The notes: a model not told the origin generated them from the letters alone. Shown: positions 1 to 6,356, numbered from the stretch's first letter. The stretch is 29,361 bases of DNA from XYD1-FULL-44-32 sp964355855 (GCA_964355855.1 CAYHFD010000006.1:1-29361); one strand, 5' to 3'. Program-made: numbers and translations.

Positions 1-92
1 AATATCGGAGATTGTCTAATTGTTAAATTGAGTTAATTGTAGCAAGGGGGAGGAGAGAAAAAAAGAGTATATGTTTAAAGTTTGGGTACAAA

Positions 93-127
93 GCAAGACC
101 CCGCGGCCGGAGGCCGCGGGGTCTTGC
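93..127 (-). terminator. Rho-independent terminator
   Basis: A perfect 16-bp GC-rich stem (93-108 with 112-127) and a 3-nt loop are followed, on the minus strand, by TTTG. It lies just downstream of the stop of the small membrane protein at 153-389 and probably ends the comEC transcription unit. Confidence 0.8.
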
Positions 128-152
128 CAATAACAATGAAACCAATACCAAT

Positions 153-389
153 TTATTCTTCTGCTTCGCTGTCTTCACTTGCCGTACTAGCAGGGGTAAC
201 TACCGACACTTCACCACTAGACTGCTTGAGGTATGAAACAATCTGAGCAATCGCGTCACTGTTTTGAATGGCCAACGCTCGTGTCTGGTACACCATATAG
301 GCATGAGCCAAAAACACCGCAAAAATAATACCAAGAATAAAAGCGGTGACTACACTTTTATTTTTAAAGACTGAAACTACTGCTACCAT
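153..389 (-). CDS. Small single-pass membrane protein, unknown function
   Basis: A 78-residue protein. A hydrophobic stretch (about residues 13-31, VVTAFILGIIFAVFLAHAY) is one transmembrane helix. A short helical part follows, then a Ser/Thr/Glu-rich acidic tail (ASEDSEAEE). The ATG at 389 is preferred over an upstream TTG at 419 because a TAAAAT hexamer (397-402 on the plus-strand coordinates) lies 7 nt before it, matching the leaderless pattern seen across the window. It is 41 nt downstream of comEC on the same strand and is followed by a strong terminator. I do not recognise a family; membrane placement is all that can be inferred. Confidence 0.6.
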   Translation of the reverse strand: MVAVVSVFKNKSVVTAFILGIIFAVFLAHAYMVYQTRALAIQNSDAIAQIVSYLKQSSGEVSVVTPASTASEDSEAEE

Positions 390-396
390 ATTTGAA

Positions 397-402
397 ATTT
401 TA
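397..402 (-). promoter_or_regulatory. -10 box, leaderless promoter of the small membrane protein
   Basis: TAAAAT on the minus strand, 7 nt before the ATG at 389. No clear -35 is visible. Support is mainly the repeated 6-8 nt spacing found at other genes here. Confidence 0.4.
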
Positions 403-430
403 GCTATTAATATTACCAATTATATCCTGT

Positions 431-1945
431 TTAATGGGGTTCTTTCAATTCATTTTCACTTAAAGTTGTTGATATCATTGGTTTAGTGTTTTTCCAAATA
501 TAAAATACAAGCAAAGCGTAAACAACTAACACTAGCAATAATGAAATTTGTGGCACGGTAACACTAGCCATCGGTAAAGCTGAAAATATTTTTACCACTA
601 AAAGTTCTGCCGCCAAGAAAAAGTAGGCTATAATCGCTACTGTTTTAGAAACCACATAAGACACAAAGCCAAAGGCGCCGGTGATAAAACCCAAAAACAT
701 AGTAACTGGTACCAATGGCACTATCAACAAATTAGTCGGTAAGGACACTAAACTTACTTCGCCTATTTGGTAAAATAACCAAGGCAAGACAGCCACTTGA
801 GCTGAAATGGTGGTGGCCACAATACCGCGCACACCAAATCGTTCTGTTACCAAACCTAATTTGTTTTCCATAATCGGTGATAAATAAATCAATCCTAAGG
901 TAGCAATAAACGATAGTTGAAAACCAATATCATAAGCCAAAACATAAGGGTTAACCGCTATCATGATTGCCCCCGCCAAACCTAAGGCCAGTGACGCGCT
1001 GTAAATCCGACCAGTATAACGAGCAAAAATAGCCAAAATGGCCATAATCGAGGCCCTAATAACCGTTGCCCCACCACCAACCATGACCGCAAAAATGATA
1101 ATACCAACTACCCCAGCCACCAGACTAAAACTAAAAGACAAAAACGTGCCAAAGAAAATAATCAGGGCCTCGGCTACGATCGTCATATTGTAACCAGACA
1201 AAACCACTAAATGTATAACACCGGCTCGCCGAAAAGACTCAGTCAAATTTTCACCCAAGCCCCGCCTCTCGCCCAACAATAGGCCAGCCATCAGGGAAGA
1301 ATGTGGCTCTGGTAATACCAAATTTAATCTATCGGTAAAATTATCTTTAACTTTAAACAACCAAGTTAGAAAAATATTTCCCTGTCCGCTGGCGGTTATC
1401 TCGACCCAAGCAAAAGATATTTCATGTCTGATTCCCCTAACTTTTAGATAAGAAATATAATTAAATTCACGACCAGAAGCGGTAGAAAAATTTTCTGGCC
1501 GAGCAAGTTGGCCCGACACTTTTACCACATCACCATAAGTAAGTTTTTTATAGGGAGAAGTAGAAACTAAAAGTTTGGTTTTGGTATCTTTAATGGCCAC
1601 CACCAACCGGGTACTAGTGTCTCTTTCGTCGGGCATTTCCACAATCTGCCCCTCAACCGTAACCTTCTCTCCTATTTGTTTATCTAAGTTTATATTTATA
1701 ACTCCGAAAGTCTGAAATCGCCATAACCCCAAACTAACACCCACCAGACTTAGGGCCAGCCAAAGATATAAATTAAAATTACGTCCCCTGACCAAAAACA
1801 ATAAAAATAATATTAAAGCCAAAACTAATAAAAACTGATTAAAATTTTCTCCCCAAATTGGTAAGGGAGCAAATAAAATGCCTAAACAAAAACCGCTGAC
1901 TAAAAACATGAGGGAACGCCGAACAAATGTTAGTCTAGCTTCCAT
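431..1945 (-). CDS. comEC: ComEC/Rec2-family competence membrane channel
   Basis: A 504-residue polytopic membrane protein for DNA import during natural transformation. Hydrophobic helices near the N-terminus are followed by a soluble OB-like section (about residues 85-180; GEKVTVEGQIVEMP, YGDVVKVSGQL), which corresponds to DUF4131. The competence core follows, with GLLLGERRGLGENLTESFRRAG and the signature HLVVLSGYNMTIV near residue 246, equivalent to the usual HLLAISGLH. A run of helices extends to the C-terminus. Full-length ComEC proteins are about 700-800 residues and carry a C-terminal metallo-beta-lactamase domain, which is absent here, as is common in CPR bacteria. The ATG at 1945 has a TAAAAT box 6 nt upstream. 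It probably forms a unit with the small membrane protein downstream. Confidence 0.9.
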   Translation of the reverse strand: MEARLTFVRRSLMFLVSGFCLGILFAPLPIWGENFNQFLLVLALILFLLFLVRGRNFNLYLWLALSLVGVSLGLWRFQTFGVININLDKQIGEKVTVEGQIVEMPDERDTSTRLVVAIKDTKTKLLVSTSPYKKLTYGDVVKVSGQLARPENFSTASGREFNYISYLKVRGIRHEISFAWVEITASGQGNIFLTWLFKVKDNFTDRLNLVLPEPHSSLMAGLLLGERRGLGENLTESFRRAGVIHLVVLSGYNMTIVAEALIIFFGTFLSFSFSLVAGVVGIIIFAVMVGGGATVIRASIMAILAIFARYTGRIYSASLALGLAGAIMIAVNPYVLAYDIGFQLSFIATLGLIYLSPIMENKLGLVTERFGVRGIVATTISAQVAVLPWLFYQIGEVSLVSLPTNLLIVPLVPVTMFLGFITGAFGFVSYVVSKTVAIIAYFFLAAELLVVKIFSALPMASVTVPQISLLLVLVVYALLVFYIWKNTKPMISTTLSENELKEPH

Positions 1946-1951
1946 TTTTTA

Positions 1952-1957
1952 ATTTTA
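1952..1957 (-). promoter_or_regulatory. -10 box, leaderless promoter of comEC
   Basis: TAAAAT on the minus strand, 6 nt before the comEC ATG at 1945. No convincing -35 is seen. Confidence 0.45.
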
Positions 1958-2011
1958 CCCCCTAAAAACAACCTCCGCCAATTATGTTTTTAGAGACTAG
2001 GGAGCGCGACC

Positions 2012-2043
2012 TGCCCGCTCGTGCCTTGCATGGCAGGCGGGCA
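2012..2043. repeat. Dispersed GC-rich palindromic repeat, copy 1
   Basis: An interrupted palindrome with TGCCCGC at one end and GCGGGCA at the other, lying between comEC and rnhA. A 25-nt core is identical, in inverted orientation, to the element at 23494-23523. Related shorter palindromes occur near 8453 and 25139. It may also act as a hairpin at the end of rnhA. Confidence 0.75.
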
Positions 2044-2065
2044 GCGCGAAACAACTTACTGGATT

Positions 2066-2488
2066 TTAATTAGCCTCATCCATTGCTTCATTGGCTAGCT
2101 GGTCCGCCAGCTCGTTTTGCTCGCGCCGGATTTCCGTAATTTTAAAATTAGGAAAATCAGTCTTTAACATTTCTTTAATCTTGGTGTGATAGACGCGCAA
2201 TCTCTCCTCTTTCACCTTATATTTTCCCGCCAGTTGGCGGGCAATCAGCTCAGAATCAACGCGCAATTCTACCTCGGCCGATTTTATTTGGGCGACGCTA
2301 AAATTTTTCTTGATTAAATCCAAACCCAAAATCACCGCCTGATATTCAGCTTCATTGTTGGTCGTTTTCCCGATGTATTTTGAGGCGGTGGCGACCACTT
2401 TTTTATTGTCAGCAAAAATTACCGCCCCAATCCCCGCCGGCCCCGGATTTCCCCGTGCCCCCCCGTCGGTGTTTAAAATAATCATCAT
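2066..2488 (-). CDS. rnhA: Ribonuclease HI
   Basis: A 140-residue RNase H-fold enzyme that cuts RNA in RNA:DNA hybrids, removing primers and R-loops. The N-terminal NTDGGARGNPGPAGIG carries the first catalytic Asp. The Glu is in NNEAEYQAVILGL, the third acidic residue in RVDSELIARQL, and the fourth in the C-terminal NELADQLANEAMD. The ATG at 2488 is chosen over an upstream TTG at 2494 because an extended -10 (TGTTATACT) sits 7 nt before it, placing the probable transcription start at this ATG. It lies directly downstream of the DGR template repeat on the same strand but has its own promoter. RNase H activity could matter for cDNA:RNA hybrids, but that link is only positional. Confidence 0.93.
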   Translation of the reverse strand: MMIILNTDGGARGNPGPAGIGAVIFADNKKVVATASKYIGKTTNNEAEYQAVILGLDLIKKNFSVAQIKSAEVELRVDSELIARQLAGKYKVKEERLRVYHTKIKEMLKTDFPNFKITEIRREQNELADQLANEAMDEAN

Positions 2489-2495
2489 GGACAAA

Positions 2496-2501
2496 AGTAT
2501 A
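2496..2501 (-). promoter_or_regulatory. Extended -10 box of rnhA
   Basis: TATACT preceded by TGT on the minus strand, 7 nt before the rnhA ATG at 2488. It lies immediately after the terminator-like hairpin of the template-repeat region. Confidence 0.5.
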
Positions 2502-2507
2502 ACATAA

Positions 2508-2540
2508 GAAAACTCCCCCTAGAGATTAGCCTCGGGGGAG
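2508..2540 (-). terminator. Terminator-like hairpin just after the DGR template repeat
   Basis: CTCCCCC (2534-2540 read on minus) pairs with GGGGGAG (2513-2519), with partial pairing inside, followed by TTTTC on the minus strand. It starts 14 nt past the end of the template repeat. This suggests the template RNA has a defined 3' end separate from rnhA. It could instead be a structural element of the template RNA. Confidence 0.6.
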
Positions 2541-2554
2541 AAATAAAATAATTA

Positions 2555-2670
2555 GCGGAGAAGGCAAACCAGTCATGCGGGTTGCCGAAATTCGACAGCC
2601 AGTCCAGGTTCGCTTCGCGCTTCGCGCCGTTCCACCAGACGTTCGCCGCCTGCCGGTTACCGTCGAAGCT
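2555..2670 (-). repeat. DGR template repeat (TR)
   Basis: A 116-nt segment aligned without gaps to 3030-3145. Thirteen positions differ: 2573, 2582, 2592, 2603, 2609, 2610, 2614, 2615, 2621, 2622, 2630, 2643 and 2657. On the coding (minus) strand every difference is an A in this copy: 12 are G in the other copy and 1 is T. The copy contains 22 adenines, so 13 of 22 A positions differ and 0 of 94 non-A positions do. Translated, it reads FDGNRQAANVWWNGAKREA and onward, rich in AAC (Asn) and GAC (Asp) codons as in known DGR templates. It has no ATG and sits beside a terminator-like hairpin, so its product is probably RNA. Confidence 0.92.
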
Positions 2671-2814
2671 ATGTATGGAGCGCCACCCGTGCCACTGCCC
2701 CCAGTAGGCCTTGTGCCGAACCAAAGGCTGAATTTTATGCCGGACCTCGAAGTCCGCTAGCGCCCCAGACCGAGTGATTTCATTTTTTGAAACGCTTACA
2801 TGTCCACTCCGTCT

Positions 2815-2880
2815 GAAGCCGTAACCGCAGACGCTCTCGGCGCATGGGCGCTGGATTCGGGAGCCGGAAGCCGTAACCGC
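2815..2880. repeat. 14-nt direct repeat upstream of the TR
   Basis: GAAGCCGTAACCGC occurs at 2815-2828 and again at 2867-2880, 52 nt apart, in a GC-rich stretch that would be the 5' part of a TR transcript. Function unknown. Confidence 0.5.
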
Positions 2881-2931
2881 CGGTAACTTTTCCCCTACTA
2901 CCGCTATGAATTTTAATTTTAAAAATGAAAA

Positions 2932-2959
2932 CCGCCAAGCCCGTGTTCGGGCTTGGCGG
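2932..2959 (-). terminator. Terminator of the DGR target gene
   Basis: A perfect 12-bp stem (2932-2943 with 2948-2959) and a TGTT/AACA loop. On the minus strand it is followed by TTTTCATTTTT. It lies about 50 nt past the target gene stop, so the target mRNA and the TR RNA are probably separate transcripts. Confidence 0.8.
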
Positions 2960-2967
2960 AAAACAAA

Positions 2968-3002
2968 GGTCCAAAGGGTCTAAGGGCTAGACCCAAAAGA
3001 CC
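2968..3002. promoter_or_regulatory. Hairpin downstream of the VR, candidate DGR target-site structure
   Basis: GGGTCTA (2976-2982) pairs with TAGACCC (2988-2994) over a 5-nt loop. Outer GGTC (2968-2971) and GACC (2999-3002) can also pair. It begins just after the target gene stop and about 36 nt past the VR end. DGRs often need a hairpin or cruciform just downstream of the VR; assigning that role here is inference. Confidence 0.4.
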
Positions 3003-3007
3003 AAAGT

Positions 3008-3652
3008 TTACAGTGTCAACAATTCACTCGCGGAGAAGGCAAACCAGCCATGCGGGCTGCCGAAATCCGACAGCCAGCCCAGGCCCGCACCGCGCCCCGC
3101 GCCGCTCCACCAGACGTCCGCCGCCTGCCGGCTACCGTCGAAGCTACACTCGGTTGTTCCCGTGAGCCACATCGGATCAAGACCAAGCTCCCGATGAAGA
3201 TTCGGGTAGTGTTCACCGACGGCAAACACTTGGCGAGGAACGGTTGGGGACAAGCAGTTTTTTTTGCCCCAAGCGATAGCCTTGCCCCAGCTTCCGTTTT
3301 CAGAAAAATTGAGAAGGACGAGATTCTCCTCGCGTTGGCCCACGCCGGTCGGTGGATAGAGATCGCCCACTTCCCAGATGTTGGAAGATTCCGAGGTGTT
3401 GGGGTCAGCCGCCGTGACCGCTTCTGGCCACGGTCGGTCGAGGGTTACCGGCACGGTAAGACGATGAAGCCGGCCACCAGGGGGCGGGGTAAATTGGCGA
3501 TCGATAATAATCCGCTCCCCGGCGAGCTTGGCATCCATAAATCTGGCAAGACTTGCCTGCCAATCCTGCCATTGTGCTCGAGTGATTCCTTTCGCTCGCG
3601 CCACCCGCGCTGAATCTCTCCCTTGGCTATCGGTCACGAGTTTCTCGCTCAT
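3008..3652 (-). CDS. DGR-diversified variable protein (target gene)
   Basis: A 214-residue protein. The ATG at 3652 is chosen because AAAGGAG lies about 6 nt upstream, the best Shine-Dalgarno in the window; a TTG at 3721 would add 23 residues. The N-terminal part has a charged helical segment (ITRAQWQDWQASLARFMDAK), then a Pro-rich stretch and a globular middle with GDLYPPTGVGQREENLVLLNF and AIAWGKKNCLSPTVPRQVFA. The last 45 residues, rich in Trp and Phe (VWWSGAG, WLSDFGSPHGWFAFS), are encoded by the variable repeat. This arrangement, with a variable C-terminus ending near the stop, fits DGR target proteins with a C-type-lectin-like binding fold. I recognise similar proteins from CPR genomes. 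There is no signal peptide or transmembrane helix, so its location and ligand are unknown. Base composition is more GC-rich than its neighbours. Confidence 0.85.
   Translation of the reverse strand: MSEKLVTDSQGRDSARVARAKGITRAQWQDWQASLARFMDAKLAGERIIIDRQFTPPPGGRLHRLTVPVTLDRPWPEAVTAADPNTSESSNIWEVGDLYPPTGVGQREENLVLLNFSENGSWGKAIAWGKKNCLSPTVPRQVFAVGEHYPNLHRELGLDPMWLTGTTECSFDGSRQAADVWWSGAGRGAGLGWLSDFGSPHGWFAFSASELLTL
3030..3145 (-). repeat. DGR variable repeat (VR)
   Basis: This 116-nt segment encodes residues about 170-208 of the target protein and is matched by the TR at 2555-2670. Compared with the TR, 10 of 38 full codons differ: Asn to Ser (3), Asn to Asp (2), Asn to Gly, Lys to Gly, Glu to Gly and Asp to Gly (2). 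Trp, Phe, Leu, Pro and other scaffold codons are untouched. Identity stops abruptly at both ends. The 3' end (minus strand, GGTTTGCCTTCTCCGC) is identical in both copies, like the constant 3' end of known VRs. Confidence 0.92.
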
Positions 3653-3735
3653 GACAATCTCCTTTCGTTTTTTGGCTATGACCAACTCTGGCACTAACCA
3701 GCTTCGGCCATCTCCAGACAATTTTTACCTTTCAC

Positions 3736-3764
3736 ATTATATCAAATACTCTGTCTCAAGTCAA
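3736..3764 (-). promoter_or_regulatory. Near-consensus promoter of the DGR target gene
   Basis: On the minus strand, TTGACT (3764-3759), a 17-nt spacer and TATAAT (3741-3736). The -35 lies inside the last recJ codons and the -10 overlaps its stop by a few bases. Predicted start near 3729, giving a leader of roughly 77 nt with a Shine-Dalgarno at its end. Confidence 0.8.
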
Positions 3765-5523
3765 CTATCCGCAACCTTAGTTCTGGTCGATTTTTGAAAG
3801 TAGATTTTTCCACATTGGCAAGCAGTTCTACCCGCCGGCCGGGGGCTAGGTTGACTCCAGTCCAAATATGGCCCGCATCATAAACTAAATCAGTTCCCGC
3901 ATCGCAAGCGAAGAAAGCGATGGCAGATATTTTATTGTCATCATCATCTTTAAAAATTATCTCCACATGTCCCCCAGTTTTACCAAAGGCTTTAGCCGAA
4001 ACAATGGCCAAATTTTCGAGCCAAAATACCGGCTTGGGAAAATCTAAACCATACGGACCAATCTTTTCAATTTCTTTTTGCAGCGCCCAATCAATATCGG
4101 ACAAACTAATTTTCATATCCGCCTCCTCTTCCTCCACTACTACGGTTTTGTTGGTTTTTTTATAGGCCTCCAGCAGTTTATTTTCCAATTTGGCCAGATT
4201 GACAGCCGGTAGAGAAAAACCACCCGCAAAAGCGTGCCCGCCAAAATCGCGGAAAAATTTGGACCTGCCCGCCTGGCCTTTTAACTTGTGGCCGGCGGGC
4301 TTATTGGCCAGACTCATCAGCTCTACCACATTGACCTGCCCGTCCGACCGGCACGAGCCCTTGATTTCCCCATTGCCATTTTTGGCCCAAACAAAAACCG
4401 TCCGCCCATATTTTTCACTGATCCGCGCGGCCGCGAGTCCCAACACCCCCAAGCCCCAATCTTCGTCACCAATAACTAAAACTTCTGGCCAATCTTGACC
4501 AATATATTTTTTTTCGGCCAGTGCTAAAATATCGATCACCTGGCTGCGACGCTCTTGGTTACGACCCTCTAAATCAGCCGTAATTTGGCGCGCTTCGGCC
4601 TCTTTCGTAGTCAGTAATAAATTAAAAGCCTCCATCGCATGCGACATCCGCCCAGCCGAGTTTATCCGGGGCCCAATCATAAAACCAATATCTTCTTCGT
4701 TGATATATTCCCGTTTTAATTTTAAGACTCGAAAAAGTTCAAGGAGGCCTAGCCGATGGGTCATCCGCAACACCATCAAGCCAAACTTGGTCATGGTCTT
4801 GTTTTCCCCCGTCATTGATACCATATCCGCCACCGTGGCTATCGCCACCAATTCGAGTAACCACTTTTCCCAGCCAACCCTTATTTCTGCAAAATTGCCG
4901 CGTGCAATAAGCGCCTGCACCAGTTTGAAAGCCACTCCCGTTCCACAAAGATGTTTATACGGATACTGACAATCCTTCCGCTTAGGGTCGATCACCGCTA
5001 TCGCCTTGGGCAATTTGGCTGGTGGCAAGTGATGGTCAGTGACCACCACCTCAATCCCCAGTTCACCCGCTCTTTTTATTTCCGTCAAATTAGAAATACC
5101 ACAATCGACAGTTATAATTAGCTGAACTCCATCCGTCTTAAATTTTTCTACCGCCATCACCGACAAACCATATTGTTCATTGTGACGATGAGGAATATAA
5201 ACACTAAAATTTTCGTAACTAATTTGGCGGAAAAACTCGGCCAACACCGCCGATGCCGGCACCCCATCGGCATCATAGTCACCAAAGATTAAAATATTTT
5301 CCTTATTTTTTATAGCTTTCAGTATCCTTACCACCCCCTTGTCCATATCTTTCATTAAAAACGGGTCGTGGAGATGCTTGATGTATTCGGGTAAAAAAAT
5401 TTCTTCTATTTCTTCTCTAGTTTTAACCCCGCGGTTTTTTAGAATAGCCGTCGCCACATCTTTTAGCCCCGAAAATATATTCCCTTTGGCCTTATTGGTT
5501 TTAATCCGCCACGCTTTTTGCAT
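3742..5523 (-). CDS. recJ: Single-stranded-DNA-specific exonuclease RecJ
   Basis: A 593-residue 5'-3' ssDNA exonuclease used in recombination and repair. The DHH phosphoesterase domain carries FGDYDADGVPASAVL (about residues 77-92), VTVDCGISN and VVVTDHHLPP (about 160-170). The DHHA1 part has the GGHAFAGGFSLP motif near residue 425. The C-terminal OB-fold region contains KISLSDIDWALQKEIEKIGPYG and runs to the end. Length is as expected for RecJ. The ATG at 5523 has an extended -10 box TGCTATAAT 6 nt before it. The downstream DGR target gene on the same strand uses its own promoter inside the recJ end. Confidence 0.96.
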   Translation of the reverse strand: MQKAWRIKTNKAKGNIFSGLKDVATAILKNRGVKTREEIEEIFLPEYIKHLHDPFLMKDMDKGVVRILKAIKNKENILIFGDYDADGVPASAVLAEFFRQISYENFSVYIPHRHNEQYGLSVMAVEKFKTDGVQLIITVDCGISNLTEIKRAGELGIEVVVTDHHLPPAKLPKAIAVIDPKRKDCQYPYKHLCGTGVAFKLVQALIARGNFAEIRVGWEKWLLELVAIATVADMVSMTGENKTMTKFGLMVLRMTHRLGLLELFRVLKLKREYINEEDIGFMIGPRINSAGRMSHAMEAFNLLLTTKEAEARQITADLEGRNQERRSQVIDILALAEKKYIGQDWPEVLVIGDEDWGLGVLGLAAARISEKYGRTVFVWAKNGNGEIKGSCRSDGQVNVVELMSLANKPAGHKLKGQAGRSKFFRDFGGHAFAGGFSLPAVNLAKLENKLLEAYKKTNKTVVVEEEEADMKISLSDIDWALQKEIEKIGPYGLDFPKPVFWLENLAIVSAKAFGKTGGHVEIIFKDDDDNKISAIAFFACDAGTDLVYDAGHIWTGVNLAPGRRVELLANVEKSTFKNRPELRLRIVDLRQSI

Positions 5524-5529
5524 CGGAAT

Positions 5530-5535
5530 ATTATA
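5530..5535 (-). promoter_or_regulatory. Extended -10 box, leaderless promoter of recJ
   Basis: TATAAT preceded by TGC on the minus strand, ending 6 nt before the recJ ATG. A long C/T-rich run upstream leaves no recognisable -35. Confidence 0.6.
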
Positions 5536-5650
5536 GCATTTTGACCCCCGCCCCCCCTTTTTTTTGCTAAAGCCCGACTAGAGACAAAACACGGACCAAG
5601 TTTAAAAAATCATTTTGAAAAGTAGCGCATTCTTTCATTACCCGTATTTA

Positions 5651-5681
5651 TTGACAAAACATTATAATGTGCCAGTATAAT
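5651..5681 (+). promoter_or_regulatory. Promoter of the 171-residue gene
   Basis: TTGACA (5651-5656), 19-nt spacer, TATAAT (5676-5681). The spacer is 2 nt longer than ideal. It would give a leader of about 110 nt. Confidence 0.65.
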
Positions 5682-5699
5682 ATTCAGATGCTGTGACAA

Positions 5700-5784
5700 A
5701 GCGGAATGCCTAGTCTTGACAGCAAGACAACAACCTAGGGGTCGAAGCGGAATGCTAAGATCTCGAAAAGTAGCGGAATGCTAC
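5700..5784 (+). promoter_or_regulatory. Structured 5' leader with three copies of AGCGGAATGC
   Basis: AGCGGAATGC occurs at 5700-5709, 5746-5755 and 5772-5781. A hairpin forms from GTCTTG (5713-5718) and CAAGAC (5723-5728), flanked by complementary CCTA and TAGG. The last repeat sits in GTAGC-GGAAT-GCTAC (5770-5784), directly before the Shine-Dalgarno. The layout suggests control of translation start, but no known riboswitch is recognised. Confidence 0.45.
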
Positions 5785-5796
5785 AAGGAGTACACG

Positions 5797-6312
5797 ATGA
5801 AATTGAATAACGAGACGGAGAGAGTTTTGGAAAAAGGTGGTCTTGGATGGATACTTTCTTTCATTCCAGACCACGCGAAGGAGTACTTTGTGGAGTTGAT
5901 TGACCTGAACACCCTAAGCCTTAAAGCCAAGGGTCACCAGTCTGATTATGTCGGCTTTCATGCCGAGACCAAAGTCCTTTTGTTTGGACGAGGGGGAGAG
6001 TTGCTCGGAGAAGTCGGCGGCATCCAAGAACGGATTGTGTGGGTCACTGCACCAACTTGGCGCTGGCCGTTCCTTAAGAAGATTGAGAAGAACGAGACAT
6101 ATTATAGCCACAAAACAGTCGAAGAGGCTTTGCTTGAATTAGAGAGGGCCGCCGAGGTTCGCTTTATTGTGGATATACCAACAAGGCGGTGGAGTGGAGA
6201 CCAAAGAGTCACGATCTATAAGTTACGAAACAGCGACCCGAACTTGAAAGCCCGGCTTCAACGAAAGAGTGAGGAAGCTATCAGCGAGCTTCAGGAGGTG
6301 TTGGAGGCTTAG
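5797..6312 (+). CDS. Conserved-looking hypothetical protein, 171 residues
   Basis: The ATG at 5797 is chosen because AAGGAG ends 6 nt before it; an upstream start at 5716 would run through the structured leader. The protein looks soluble, with no signal peptide or membrane segment. The N-terminal half is mixed alpha/beta (WILSFIPDHAKEYFVELID, SDYVGFHAETKVLLFGRGG). An aromatic patch follows (APTWRWPFLKKIEKNETYY), then HKTVEEALLELERAAEVRFIV and a charged helical tail (RLQRKSEEAISELQEVLEA). I do not recognise the family. It is a single-gene unit with its own promoter, a long structured leader, a Shine-Dalgarno and a terminator, unlike most neighbours, so it may be an accessory gene. Confidence 0.7.
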   Translation: MKLNNETERVLEKGGLGWILSFIPDHAKEYFVELIDLNTLSLKAKGHQSDYVGFHAETKVLLFGRGGELLGEVGGIQERIVWVTAPTWRWPFLKKIEKNETYYSHKTVEEALLELERAAEVRFIVDIPTRRWSGDQRVTIYKLRNSDPNLKARLQRKSEEAISELQEVLEA

Positions 6313-6356
6313 ATCTCGTGACCCAAAGAGTTTGCTGTTCTGTATTACTGAACAGT

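Larger units (their letters stand above)
2485..2979 (-). other. Open frame of 165 codons without a start, containing the TR
   Basis: The minus-strand frame of the TR stays open from just after a TAG (2980-2982) to a TGA at 2485-2487. Its only start codon is a TTG at 2724. The upstream part reads CGYGFRRSGHVSVSKNE and then LADFEVRHKIQPLVRHK. The frame has no Shine-Dalgarno. I read it as a template RNA region, perhaps derived from a duplicated target gene whose 5' part has diverged. A real protein starting at TTG 2724 (79 residues) is not excluded but is unlikely. Confidence 0.5.

Noticed and set aside
2066..2488. RNase HI as the RNase H domain of a DGR or retroelement polymerase
   Set aside because: It is a complete stand-alone bacterial RNase HI with its own promoter. 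There is no polymerase domain next to it, and DGR reverse transcriptases usually lack an RNase H domain.
2555..3145. Simple gene duplication followed by C-to-T (G-to-A) decay of one copy
   Set aside because: Decay would also hit many G and C sites outside the 13 positions and would not produce exclusively A-centred codon changes. One difference is A/T, not explained by deamination, and the non-A positions are 100% identical.
3050..3613. Long plus-strand frame across the variable protein gene
   Set aside because: It is the antisense shadow of the DGR target gene in GC-rich DNA. The minus frame has the promoter, Shine-Dalgarno and terminator.
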